Origin: Sporisorium sorghi
Lineage: Eukaryota; Basidiomycota; Ustilaginomycetes; Ustilaginales; Ustilaginaceae
DNA length: 64,000 nt
Assembly: GCA_023212695.1 (NCBI GenBank)
Contig: JALCCG010000100.1
Span: 1 to 64,000 of the forward strand
Direction: 5' to 3'
Every line of letters begins with the position of its first letter. Positions within the stretch are counted from its first letter, which is position 1. Below the pieces are notes generated by a model, which was given only the letters and a program-made list of their open reading frames with translations, made no database searches and had not been told where the DNA came from. The translations under genes were made by a program, and so were the position numbers. Positions 46,401 through 57,724 of this stretch are shown here, piece after piece.

Positions 46401-48535
46401 CTGGAGGTTCTGGCGGACGTTGACCTTGAGCATCTCGCGGAGACACTCGAGCGACTGCTCGACAGTGAGCTTTCCAAAGTAGTTGACGAGCCACTCGGCC
46501 TGGAGGAGGTTGGTGTGGACGACGACGCGCTTGATGTCGGCGTTGTCCTCGTAGTGCTCGAGGGCGCGCTGCAGCAGACCGGCCTTCTCGCAGAGGTTGG
46601 CGATGCGGGGGCGGTCGTAGTGAGTAAACATCTCGTTGCCGAGGATGGCGTCGGCGACCTGGGGAGCGTTGACGAGGTTCATCTCGAGCAGACGCGTCTG
46701 AAGGTGTGCCTGCTCGGGCTTGTTGTCCTTGAGCGCGTCGAGGAGGAAGCTGGTGGCCTGCTGGATCATGTTTTGGCTCATAAAGATGTCGGTGACACGC
46801 TCAATGTCGACAAGGGGTCCAGACTCGTCGCCGACCAAGCTGCTGGCAAACTCGGCACCCTTTTCCGGGTTGGTGCGGACAATGTGCTGGAGCAAGGCGG
46901 CGTAGTCGGGCGTGTAGCCCACCTTTTTGGCGTAGAGCACAATCTTGTCGAACTGGCCCGTCTCGGCAAAGCAGGCGACCACCTTGTTGGGCACGTTGGC
47001 GCGGAGGTAGACGCTGAGGGCGAGGTTCATGTCGTGCTGACGGACAATGTCACCGAGCTCCTCGCCGCACTCGATCTTGCTCTCCTTGAGCCACTTTTCG
47101 AGCAGGTGCTTGCGGCCCTGGTTGAGCACGGGACGGGCGAGCTCGAGCGACTCAAACTTGTTGAGCGAGCCCTTTTCGAGGAGGATGCCAAAGTACTGGA
47201 GGATGGGCGAGAGCGTGCCGGGCTGGTTGGGCACCTGCTTGAACTGCTCGATGGTCTGGCAGGTTCGAAGGATGCCGCGTGGCGAGTTGGCTGCGATCTT
47301 GGCCGCCTCGCCGTACTGACCCGTCGAGAAGAGCGAGTGGAATTGCTGCAGATAAAGATCATCGGCGCCTGGGAGATCACCGCGCGAAGCCAGCTTGAAG
47401 GCGAGTTCCGAGTTGTTGAGCGTGCGCAGAATGTATGGGATGACGGTGTTCTCGTCGACCGAAACGGAGAGCACCTGACCCTTGCGGTTGATGCCGATGA
47501 TACCGCTGGTGGACTCGTGCTCTGCCGTGACAAAGATGGTGTCTCCCGAGATGCGGTTCATGTAGATGCAGGCGCCGGACTCGAGGTCGTAGAGGTGGAT
47601 GAAGCCGTACTTTGTGACGAGGTAGACAATGCCGTAGCGCTTGCTGACCTGCATGGCGACGGGAAAGTCGTTGGTGGCCTCTGGTGGGAAAAAGACGTCG
47701 ACGGCCTTCTTGGTGAAGGCGGGCTGTCCGCTCCGGTGGTCGATCTCGACGACATGCAGCTTAGCGCCGGTGGCGGTGCGGTTGGCAAAGGTGAAGAGCT
47801 TGAACGGGTTGGGAGCGGTGTCGGACTTGAGCTCTGCAAAGGCGGCGGCGTGGCCCTCGATGGGCTGCGAGACGCCGCGATCGCGCGAGTAGAGCTGCAT
47901 GGATCCCTTGACGCGGAAGGCGTTGGGTGCGCCCGAGGTGTTGCCCGAGATGCCGACGAGAACGAGCCACTTTTCGTCTTGGCTTGCGCGGTAGTTGATG
48001 ATCTGCGTACCTTGCAAGCTGACGTGACGATCAAAGACCTTTGCTGGAGCGGCTTCGCCTTCCATGGACCAGTGGTATACTGCGTTTTCGGTGACGATGC
48101 CGAGGGTGGTGTTGGAGATCCACTTCCAGAAGGTGACGTCCTCCTGCATGAGATGCGACTTGACCTTGGACTTGGCCTCGATGTTGAAGATCTGGAGTTG
48201 CCGCGCGGATTTGAGAGCGATGATTTTCTGGATGGGGTTCATGATGGCCGAGTCGGCGCTGATTGGTCTCCTCATGCTGTGGGTCAGGGCGGGGCAAGAT
48301 TGAGAGCATCAGTATCGGTGCAAGACTAGAGACTGGTGTCCTCCGATCAAACTTACACATCGCTGATGTCGTTGAGGTTGACAATGACGACCGAGTTGGC
48401 ACCGTTGACGTTCTCGCGGACGCAGACAAAGTTCTCGGACTCGAGCGTGACGTTTGCGAACGAGATGCTCTCGGCGGCGATGCCGACGTTGGTGAGCTGA
48501 ACATGCTCGGAAAAGTTGATGGGTTTGTCCGCCAT
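43401..48535 (-). CDS. CHC1: Clathrin heavy chain (2 exons)
   Basis: Exons are 48535-48357 and 48276-43401 on the minus strand, with an 80-nt GT-AG intron. The joined protein is 1684 residues (human 1675). The N-terminal propeller starts M-A-D-K-P-I-N-F and continues across the junction into '[13 protein letters not shown]', which is nearly identical in all clathrins. The linker and leg follow with the seven clathrin heavy-chain repeats, then the trimerisation region ('[12 protein letters not shown]'). The C-terminus is Gly/Pro/Met-rich and ends Q-P-T-G-M-F. Clathrin coats vesicles at the plasma membrane, trans-Golgi and endosomes. Confidence 0.97.
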
Positions 48536-49344
48536 GATGGAGTGGGATATGGTGTAGCTCGACGGAAGCGGGCTACGTTTTGTAGGGATGCGAGTCTAGT
48601 GGTATCGCCGCCAGCGGTGTGCAGAGGCCGGCGCAAAAGCACGAAGCTGGCAACGACCGCGCTCGAATGCGAGGTGGAATGCGAGGTATCGAGGCGAACG
48701 ATGTAGGCGTGAAGGCCTTACGAAAGAAGGAGGGAGAGAAAAGAACGAGAGAAAGGAGAATATACACAACGATGATGACGATGAAGGTCAAGATACAAAC
48801 GGTGAACAGAGCGCTAAACGGGCACTGACAGCTACCGAACCTTCTCGGGAGAGGGCGTGCGTTGATCGACTGACTCTACGTGGCTGGAAAGCACAGCACA
48901 GCACAGCACAGCACAGCACAGCATCCAACCGCACTTGCGCACAGGACACCCAACGCTCTCTCTCTCGCTCTTTCCCTCACCCGCTGCTCTTGTGCTTGTG
49001 CGTCAAATTCAAAGGGAAAGTCCGAGTTTTGTATTCAGCCCTTTTGAGAATTTCGAAATTTGACGCGTTCGTTCTGTGCTGTCAAGTGCCAGAATTTTGG
49101 CTGCTCGATCGAGATTGTGTTGCTTGATCGAGGTCCGCTCGTTGCTTGTCTGGGCCGAGAAAAGGGTTTGGTGGCAGAGACGCGCGTCACCTTGTTGGAA
49201 TCATCCGGCCACCTTGCCAACATTTCTCTATCGTCACCGCATCACACCTCGACAAAGAGCTGAGCCGGGAAGCTAAACACCTACGATTGGCCAAGTCAGC
49301 TACCTCTTCCAGCGTGTCCACCACCAGCAACTCACTCACTCACA
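48536..49344. promoter_or_regulatory. Divergent promoter CHC1/RPT4 with (GCACA)n
   Basis: About 810 bases between two start codons facing apart. A pentanucleotide microsatellite GCACA repeated about seven times lies at 48889-48922. No gene in between. Shared regulation is possible but not shown. Confidence 0.5.
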
Positions 49345-50571
49345 ATGGCCGACCCGACCCCATCCACATCGACACAACCTCCATCCGAGCCCGTGCTCTC
49401 CTCCGACCCAGCCAAAGACAAGGCGCTCAAGGCATACAAGCAGGCGCTCAAGCAGCACAATGAGCTTTCCGAGAACCTCAAGAAACTGCGCTTCGGCCTC
49501 AAGGACCTCGAAAAGGCGTACGACAAGACCGAGGACGATATCAAGGCGCTCCAGTCTGTGGGGCAGATCATCGGCGAGGTGCTCAAGCAGCTCGACGAGG
49601 AGCGATACATTGTCAAGGCCTCTTCGGGTCCACGCTACGTTGTCGGGATTCGGGCGAGCGTGCCCAAGCACAGGCTCAAGCAGGGCGTGCGTGTCTCGCT
49701 CGACATGACGACGCTCACCATCATGCGCATCTTGCCGCGCGAGGTTGACCCGCTCGTGTACAACATGAGCATGGAGGATCCGGGCGCTGCTAGCTTTGCC
49801 GGCATTGGTGGTCTGTCGGACCAGATTCGCGAGCTGCGCGAGGTGATCGAACTGCCGCTCCTCAACCCGGAACTGTTCATGCGCGTCGGCATCAAGCCGC
49901 CAAAAGGTGTGCTCCTCTACGGTCCACCGGGGACGGGCAAGACGCTCCTCGCCCGAGCCGTCGCCAGCACGCTCGAGACCAACTTTCTCAAAGTCGTCTC
50001 GAGCGCCATTGTCGACAAGTACATCGGAGAGAGTGCGCGTCTCATCCGCGAGATGTTCGGCTATGCCAAGGAGCACGAGCCGTGCATTATCTTTATGGAC
50101 GAGATCGACGCCATCGGTGGACGACGTTTCAGCGAGGGCACCTCGGCCGACCGCGAGATCCAGCGCACGTTGATGGAGCTGCTCAACCAGATGGACGGCT
50201 TCGACTACCTCGGCAAGACCAAGGTCATCATGGCCACCAACCGTCCGGACACGCTCGACCCAGCGCTCATGCGTCCCGGACGTATCGACCGCAAGATCGA
50301 GATCCCTTTGCCGAATGAACAGTCGCGTCTCGAGATCCTCAAGATCCATACCAAACCAGTCGCGAAAAAGGAAGAGTTGGACTACGAAGCCATCGTCAAG
50401 CTCAGCGACGGCTTCAACGGCGCCGATCTGAGGAACGTCGCCACCGAGGCGGGCATGTTTGCCATCCGGGACGATCGTGACTATTGTGTCCAGGAGGATT
50501 TCATGAAGGCGGTGCGCAAGTTGCAAGAGGCCAAGAGGCACGAGTCCAAGATCGATTACACTGCTGTCTAG
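49345..50571 (+). CDS. RPT4: 26S proteasome regulatory ATPase subunit RPT4
   Basis: A single-exon protein of 408 residues (human PSMC6 has 389-403). An N-terminal coiled coil (about 22-75) ends in '[16 protein letters not shown]'. The OB fold contains '[22 protein letters not shown]', specific to Rpt4. The AAA domain has Walker A G-P-P-G-T-G-K-T (193-200), Walker B I-I-F-M-D-E-I-D (about 248-255) and the second region of homology '[15 protein letters not shown]'. The subunit unfolds substrates in the 19S particle. It is convergent with the secreted Kre9-like gene. Confidence 0.96.
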   Translation: MADPTPSTSTQPPSEPVLSSDPAKDKALKAYKQALKQHNELSENLKKLRFGLKDLEKAYDKTEDDIKALQSVGQIIGEVLKQLDEERYIVKASSGPRYVVGIRASVPKHRLKQGVRVSLDMTTLTIMRILPREVDPLVYNMSMEDPGAASFAGIGGLSDQIRELREVIELPLLNPELFMRVGIKPPKGVLLYGPPGTGKTLLARAVASTLETNFLKVVSSAIVDKYIGESARLIREMFGYAKEHEPCIIFMDEIDAIGGRRFSEGTSADREIQRTLMELLNQMDGFDYLGKTKVIMATNRPDTLDPALMRPGRIDRKIEIPLPNEQSRLEILKIHTKPVAKKEELDYEAIVKLSDGFNGADLRNVATEAGMFAIRDDRDYCVQEDFMKAVRKLQEAKRHESKIDYTAV

Positions 50572-50868
50572 ACGTGGGATTGATTCGGCAATTGCATTGT
50601 CTTTCTCAAGGGAGTTGTGAGAAGCGTGATGGCTGGCAGACGAAAAAGAGTCCATTGAGGGTCAACTCGAAGAAGACAAAGACAAGAGCCTACATGATCA
50701 TGCAAGTGAGAACAAACGAAACAATGAAATGCTAATGGTCGAAAGTAGGGTAGCGAACAAACATGCAAAAGGTTATAGCCCGGGAGCTGCTCCTGAGAAA
50801 AAGAAAAGAAAAAAAAAAAAAAAAAGAGGCTGGGCTATGCGATCGGTGGTATAGACGAAAAGCTACAT

Positions 50869-51462
50869 TCAGTTGGGGACACCAGCTTGTTTGAAAGCCT
50901 TGTTGACCTTTTCGTCGATCCAGGCGCCCAGGCTGCCGTCCTGCGCGCTCTCCGCCGCCGTCGCCGCATTGATGGTGAACTTCGGGCTAATGTTGCCCGA
51001 GTCGCCCATCACCACGACGATATAATTGTCTCTCGTCGCCAGGTCGGCGGGCAGAGTAACGCTGGTCTCGCCATTCTTGATCGCGAAGCCATCCGCCAGG
51101 GTCCAGTGCAGATTCTCGCCGCCGCTTCCGTCCGCCGGCAGGTAGCCGAGCTTGATCAGGCCCTTGTGGCCCTCAGCCTCGGCGGGCATGTCGCTGACGT
51201 CCCACGTGACGGTGTACGTCTTGCCCGCGGTCCACACCGTGTCTTTGGTCGGCGCAGTGATGTGCGGGTTGTACACGATGCGCTTTTCCAGCTGCACGGC
51301 GTCGCGGCCGAGCATCATGTTGTCCCAGTTGGTGTTTTCGTACTGGCGCTTGAGCATCAGCTCGGCAGCTGAGGACGTGCCGAAGCTCGCCACGCCTGCC
51401 GGTGCAGATACGACGGACGAGACGAGCAGCGCGGCTGAGAGGAGGAGCGATGTGAGTTGCAT
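50869..51462 (-). CDS. Small secreted Kre9/Knh1-like protein
   Basis: A single-exon protein of 197 residues with a clear signal peptide (about 1-19, 'L-L-L-S-A-A-L-L-V-S-S-V-V-S-A'). Dibasic sites follow at L-K-R and E-K-R, suggesting Kex2 trimming. The mature part begins 'I-V-Y-N-P-H-I-T-A-P' with 'W-T-A-G-K-T-Y-T-V-T-W-D' and ends near 'Y-I-V-V-V-M-G-D-S-G-N-I-S-P-K-F-T-I', the Ig-like module found at the N-terminus of Kre9/Knh1 and many Ser/Thr-rich fungal surface proteins. There is no GPI-attachment signal and no Ser/Thr-rich tail, so it is probably released. Role in the wall or at the plant interface is inference. Confidence 0.8.
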   Translation of the reverse strand: MQLTSLLLSAALLVSSVVSAPAGVASFGTSSAAELMLKRQYENTNWDNMMLGRDAVQLEKRIVYNPHITAPTKDTVWTAGKTYTVTWDVSDMPAEAEGHKGLIKLGYLPADGSGGENLHWTLADGFAIKNGETSVTLPADLATRDNYIVVVMGDSGNISPKFTINAATAAESAQDGSLGAWIDEKVNKAFKQAGVPN

Positions 51463-54400
51463 TTTTGGGATGGGATGTGTGTGATGGCAGGGAAGCTGGA
51501 TAGGCGCGCGCGCGCGCGCATGTGTGTGTGTGTGTGTGTGTGTGTGTTTTGGTTTTCGTGTGTTTGTGAGTGCAAAGGAGAGTGGGTGGGAACAGAAAGC
51601 CTTTCCTGGAAAGAGAGTGCGGGTGAGAAAGGGGTCAAAAGTCAGGGCAGGGTGGGTGAATCAGAGGGAGAGGGAGCGGCGAGGTCGAGAAGGTGCTCTC
51701 TCTTTTTTATGTCATCCAGAGAAAGGGGTCGACGGAGGAGGAGCCAGCTTGCCTGTGCCTCGAACCTGTCAAAAGCTTTCTCTCGTCCAACATCAAGCTC
51801 CACGCTACGCCACTTTAGATCGCTGCTTTGGACCGAACCTTGCCGTCACGCACGCTAGCGCACCTGCCGAGTGTTTCTGGAATGGAAAGACAGCATCGCT
51901 CGCGCTGGGAAAGTGGCGCTGGCGGCCCAAAAAAGGCAAGTGGGGTTACAGTAGTGTGTGCGCGCTCAACTGCCCAAAAGAGGCATTCGAGAGAGTCATT
52001 TGCGCCGCATGCAATCGGTTGGAACGGCACGCGCACCTCGCCTCTTGTGCGCAGCAGAGTCACTTGAACCCTTGACTCGAAAAAAGGCGGGGCAAAAAAG
52101 CGCATTAAACGCGCGGTATGCTCGGCTATGTGACACACACACACACACACACACACTCTCTCTCTCTCTCTCTCTCCTCTTTTTGGCTCTCGGTACAGTC
52201 GGTCTCAACACCGAGTTCCTTTGTCGATTTCGGAGAGGCGCCGACGCATTGTCAAAGGAGAAACTTCGATTGAGTTTCTGTTGCAAGACATGGAAAAGGC
52301 GGAAAGTGAAAGGATCGAAGCAAGCCGAACTTTCTCGTTGTCTCGTTTTCGCAACCCCGACGCTGGAGCTTCTCTCGAAACTCGATTAGTTAGCGCACTA
52401 CTACAGCCGGAGATCAACGACCGACCGAACGCTGTCATGAGAACACGACTGCCAAGACTGTTCTGACTACTGTAGTTCGCTTACAAGCTCTCGGTGCTGC
52501 TGCGGCTGCTGCTGCTTCTTGCTGCCGACGGCGCCCAAACGCAAGCAATGACAGAACGACGTATGCAAGATTTTGCCATAGAAGCACCCTGCAGGACATT
52601 ATCTGCCACCGTGCGCCACACGCAAAGGGGGTTGTATGAGTCAAGGTGGCTTGGGCCTGTAAGAGAGCGTTGTTTTTTTTTTTTTTCGTGTCGCGTTTGC
52701 GAGGTCGTTGCTAGCGCGGTGCTACCGAGCTGGCCTCGGCAGTGCACGCCAACAATGCCCGACCCGAAGGAGACCGTGGGCTTGTGCTCGACAAGGCAAG
52801 TCGTGCTGCAAGACGGCATCATCGTGCACCATCTCATCAACCTCACGGGACCCTTTGCGGTAACTTTTTTTTTTTTTTTTTCTTTTTTTTTCGGGCAAAC
52901 CTTTCCCTTTCACCTTCGAGGCCACGCATCTCGACCTTTGGTTGCTCGCTACCTCGTCATCGTTGTCGTCTTCATCGTCAACTCGAGCGTTGCTGTTGGA
53001 TAGTGTTGCCTCGATTGGTTCGGAACCTAGTCGCCGGAGATTTGGATCTTCGGAGCTTTCGATGCGTTGTCCCGCTTCACCTCGTTAAGCTCGGCTGTAC
53101 CGTCGCAGGCTAGTTTCATGCACCTTGCAGCATCAGTCTCTCGGATGCCTACCCGACTGTCCCAGTCTATCGCGTTGCAACCGTTTGCTTTTCTCTGCGT
53201 TTCGCTTCGAGTGTTCAGCGTGCGGACCGATTGTGCCAAAGTTTGGGATGGTCGGTCTTGCCTTGCGACTCGAGAAGTATTCGAAACGCTTCTGGGCTGT
53301 CACCTTTCGCTCCATTCGCTTCCTCGCGCGTCGTCTTCTTGCAGCTTTGAGCGAGACAGTCACCCACGCTTTTCTTACCGCCTGAGCATCGCCTTCCGCC
53401 TTCCGTAGGGTGAGAGGGACGTCTGAGCCGAGTAACGAGCGTGTGCAGGTCGCGTCCTGTGACGCTACTTTGCCGGAATGGACCGAGCGGAGGAGCCCCT
53501 TGCAGGAATCCATGAGCGCGTTTCGAGATGCGCGTCGTGGCGTGGACACGCCTTCTGAATGGGCGTCTGTGAGAAGGTATTCTGTGCAACGGAATAAAGC
53601 TGCTCCGAAAATGAGCGCAAAAAGATGGTCAAGAAATTCGACCCTCCAGATCGGCAACAGCATCGTTCTCTGGATCTAGATACGTCGTCGAGATCGGCTG
53701 CATCGCCATCAATCGCGATCGACGCCGCGCCACCATGATGTATCTCCCAAGCAAGGCAGAGTCGCCAATCCGTCTCGGTCTAGCCGTTCGCACTTTCTCG
53801 ATCATCGCCAGACTGGACACGACTCCATCGCCAAGTTTGTCTAAGATGATGTCGTCTACAGAGATCAAGGAGGAAACAAGGCGGATCCCTCCAAGCTTCT
53901 CGAAGCTTCGCCGTCTTTCGTCACAGGTCTCACAGTGATCGACACGGCGTAAAGCTCCGAAGACGGGCAAGTGCTGTCGGAAGCAAACACAAGTCAAACA
54001 TCAGACGATAAAGTCATGAAGCGAGCCCACTTGGCCATCCTTCTCTCCGAGCTCGCAATCGATGCCGACGCCCACTTGGTCTTCACAGAAACTCCGCCAA
54101 CCCTTCTCGCGCACAGGGCGACATCTTGGTCCTCCTGGTTCCTGCACCCGCTTCGACCCGCTCCTTCCAGTCATTTGAGGTCCGACCTTCCAAATGAACA
54201 GGCTCAAGGGAGAGAAAGCTTCAAGGACGGCCCCTGATGCCGAAAGAAGGGGCGTCCCAAGCAATGATCCATCCAAGTCGAGGCCTCTCTGAGAGGCCTC
54301 GATGTACTTGACAAACACGCCGACAAACAAAAACGACGGCGCAAGTGTCAGCATCGAAGCAAACAAGGTTGTCACGACGTCGACGCACCGTCAGCAACAT

Positions 54401-57400
54401 GCCCAGGAACGCAAGATGCAACGGCTCGCACTGCCCGCACTGCCCGCCCTATTGCTTGCAGAAGACTCGATCGTGCCTGACTGTCATCACCTCATCGCTG
54501 ACAGTGACAAACATTCCATGTGTGCAGCTTGCAGGTCCGCGCGAGGGTCAAAGCGGAATCACAACGTTCCGGAACTTCTTGCGGGTAAACTCTTGCGACA
54601 GGTCCAAGCGTCTGGGTCGGAGGCTGAGCACAACGGGTCGTGAGCGTGAAGACCTCATTTCGCAGAGCTGCATACGAGGGCCTCGTCAGGCTCGAGCGAC
54701 GATTGTTGACTCAACAAACCGACTCCGCCGCCGAGCAAACAACACAGACCGTTTGGAGCGGCTCCCGAGCTCAGGCCGTCGACGCCACACGGTCGACCAA
54801 TACGCGGCGGTCTTGTCTTGGCAAGCATGGGGGGGGGGCCTCTGCGGAACCAAGGGAGCTCGGATCGCAGTGGCAGAGATGAAGCAGTGGTCAGCTCGCT
54901 GCCGACGAGTGCACTGTACCTTTTCTCGATGACCTCGTGAAGCGGTTTTGCAACCCACCTCTCGGCGCTTTCATCGGCACACTGAGTGGGTGGAATTGTG
55001 AAGAGCAGTGGCCCTGCACACGGACGTCGCAATCACGTCTTTTCCTGCCTTCACGGAGGAGAGACGGCCGCTAAAGGCGAGGCTCCGCGCTCCAGTCCAC
55101 GGATTGCGGCGATATCGTCCGAAGCTTGCACTGGATCTGCTCATGTCTCACCTTCATCGCCAATATGGTCCGTGGAGCAGATCAGGGGCGAGACGAATCG
55201 ACGCGGTGGCCCTGATCGACATGAACTGCCTCGACTTGCTTATTCCGCGGTATCATCTCGGAATTGGCCTAGAAGAGGATTGACAGGTGCAACAGGCGCT
55301 CACGATGCCGTTCAAGACCCCCCCTTTACTGACTGGTGTTCTCGCCGTCTGCTCCTCCTTTGCTCGTTTGTTGGCGATCAGCCGATTGACAGCTTTGCCC
55401 TGTCTCGGCGGTGATTCAAGCGCTTGGAATTTTCTTTTTGGATTTTATTTTCTCCGTAAATTTGAGGAACGATGCAGCTCGCTTAGAGCGCAAAAGCCCC
55501 TTGCCTACAGAGCGCTTCCATGCTGTTGGGTGGTGGGTATTGGTGGTGAGGGTGGTGTCGCACAACGAACGCAGGACCACCTCCTTACCGTCAGCAATGT
55601 CGAACGCATGATGCCGACTTCTTCTCTAGCTTCTGCCGCCCTTGCTTGCCCGCGAAGGCCTTCCATCGCCTCCTTGCCGCTGAGACATGGGCTCCGCCTC
55701 CTCGCCGGTTTTGTTTTTTTTTTTTGGTGCCTGTCTCTCGTCGTGCCGTACCGATCTGTGCCTGCAGTCCCACTTGCCTCAGAGACCAACGCACGGAGGA
55801 GCATCGCCGGGGTGACGCTTAGCCGCCCTCGCAGATGGAGGCGGCCCGTATTGTAACCTAAGTTTTGCATGCTGGTCGTCGGTATTCAGCCGGTGGGCAG
55901 GTCAAGGCTCCTTGGCCCCCCCTCGCAGCGCCATGCTCCTCGCTCTTGGCGCTGGACTGTTTTGACCTTGTGAGCGCGCGCGCATCGTCGTCGGCCAGTG
56001 ACGCCCGCGTTAGTCGCTGCACGATGGGGGAAGAGGTCCAAGCGACGGCTTTCTCTCACGCTAAGGCACGTATAGGCCTGTGCCTGGGTCACCGTGCGGC
56101 TGCTGCAAAGCGACTCCATTCAAACGTGGCAAGCGCATCGACAGCAGTCGCTTGCAATCCTGAGCAAGGAGAGAGCCACGATGGTCTCCCCACCGACAAA
56201 GCCACTCCAATCCCGAAGCAGGTACGATTCTGCCATTCGCGTGTAGCTGTTACCGCGGGTTGCTATTTTGGGTGATGGAGCATCGAGGCTGGCAGCTGGA
56301 GGATGTTGCAGGCATACGGCAAGCAGATCCGATGGTGTGGCGCGGTGGGAGAACCGCAGCAGCGGCTGCTGGTTTCGGCGCACTAGTGACCATGCCAAGC
56401 GGCAAGGGAGGGCAGGAGAAGCAAAGCAACCTAGTGTTGCTAGTGTAGGCAACTGTGTTGCGTAGATCAAAGCCCTTTCTCTCTCTCGTTCCCGTGCTGG
56501 GGGGCATGCATCGGGCCTCCTGTCTGAGGAGCGCACAGATCGACAGCTTGCTCGCTTGTCAAGCAAACTGATCCCAACTCGGCTCTTGCAGTACAGTATG
56601 GTTTGTGTGCCTCAGCCACCGTCTGAAACCCTTGCCGTTTGCTGTTGCATGCATACATGCTCTCCCAAAGCTTCTTTTGTTCGCTTGTCCCTCGCTGGCT
56701 CGGTCCGCCTCCCTGCTGCACAAACCTTGGTCATCCTCGACTTCATCTCCATCACCCGCCGCTTCAGCTGGCCCAAGTTGACGGTCAACGCTCCGTCTCT
56801 CCGTCGAAAGCGAAAACTTTCCTATTCTGCACTCGCTGACATGCTTCGCGCCTCTCGCCTCTCGCCCCTTGGCTCGCCGGTGGCGCTAAACGACAAGCCG
56901 CGCATCCATGTCTCACACAAGCATGCCGCAGCTTGTGCCCTGCTTTGGTTCCTCGCCGTAGCGCGTCCTGCCCTTGCAACCCTTGCCTCGAGCTTGTCCT
57001 AAAGTTTGGTACCCACGACCCCTGACGCGAGAGCTGTTGGGTTTCCATGCATCGCAAATCTCTTTCCGCCACAACGCTTGTACCTCCTGCTGGAGCATGC
57101 CGTGCTGCTCTCTCTCTCGAGGTGCATGGTGGCCTTGCGCCTCACTGGCCCACAGCGCCTTTGTGAGCCTCTTCGGAACTTTTCTTTCGCATCTTCGTCC
57201 TCCTCATGCAAGGCGTCCTGACAGCTGGCCTGCCGCAGACCTGATCTTGCTTGGCAACACAGCTTGGTTCCAAGGGATCGTCAGGCTCATCGCTGGCGGT
57301 CGTCTGCTGAACTGTCTCTCCTCTCGTGCCTTGGTCCAGGATGGTAGGCTCTTCCTTCCCTCGCACTGTGAGAGGCAGGCTGCTACGCAGAACCACTTCG

Positions 57401-57724
57401 ATCTGCCTCGCAGCGATGCTGTTGCCCAGCTGGTCATCCTCCTTGACAGCTGACTGGTATCAACTCGGCTTTCGAACACCGCCAATCAATCATTATAAAG
57501 AGCCCCCCTCCTCCTCCGTCTCTCTTTTCCCCCCCCCCCCTCTTTTCTCCATCATCCCTCAGCCACTCTTCTCTCCTCCTCCTCTCCAGCTCTCTAGCCA
57601 GCCTCCCCTCCTCCCCTTTCCCCCTTTGTGCAGTGTTCTTGTCTTTACATTCCTTCGGTCTTCACCGCCGCTCCTCCAACACTCTCTCTTATCATCTGCT
57701 CTGGTCAGCTTCATCACCACCAAA
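51463..57724. other. Gene-free 6.3 kb upstream of the secreted repeat protein
   Basis: I find no gene I can support on either strand. Contents include alternating GC then GT runs (51509-51546), (CA)n followed by (CT)n (52132-52176), poly(T) blocks (52672-52686, 52865-52891, 55716-55726) and a strongly C/T-rich stretch (57500-57720). Minus-strand open stretches at 54375-54001 (with one hydrophobic segment) and 53997-53629 look more protein-like than average but match no family I know. Confidence 0.45.
57494..57500 (+). promoter_or_regulatory. TATA box of the secreted repeat-protein gene
   Basis: A consensus TATAAAG lies 231 bases before the start codon and is followed by a long C/T tract, the arrangement seen at highly expressed fungal genes. 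It implies a leader of roughly 150-200 nt. Confidence 0.6.

Noticed and set aside
43668..48329. 1553-residue plus-strand frame
   Set aside because: Exact antisense of clathrin heavy chain; the peptide is Leu/Val/Glu/Arg-rich nonsense without domains.
56556..57002. 148-residue plus-strand frame
   Set aside because: No recognisable domain, no splice partners, composition like the surrounding C/T-rich spacer.
57326..57724. 133-codon upstream extension of the repeat-protein gene
   Set aside because: It would begin at a GTG upstream of the TATA box and place a signal peptide internally.
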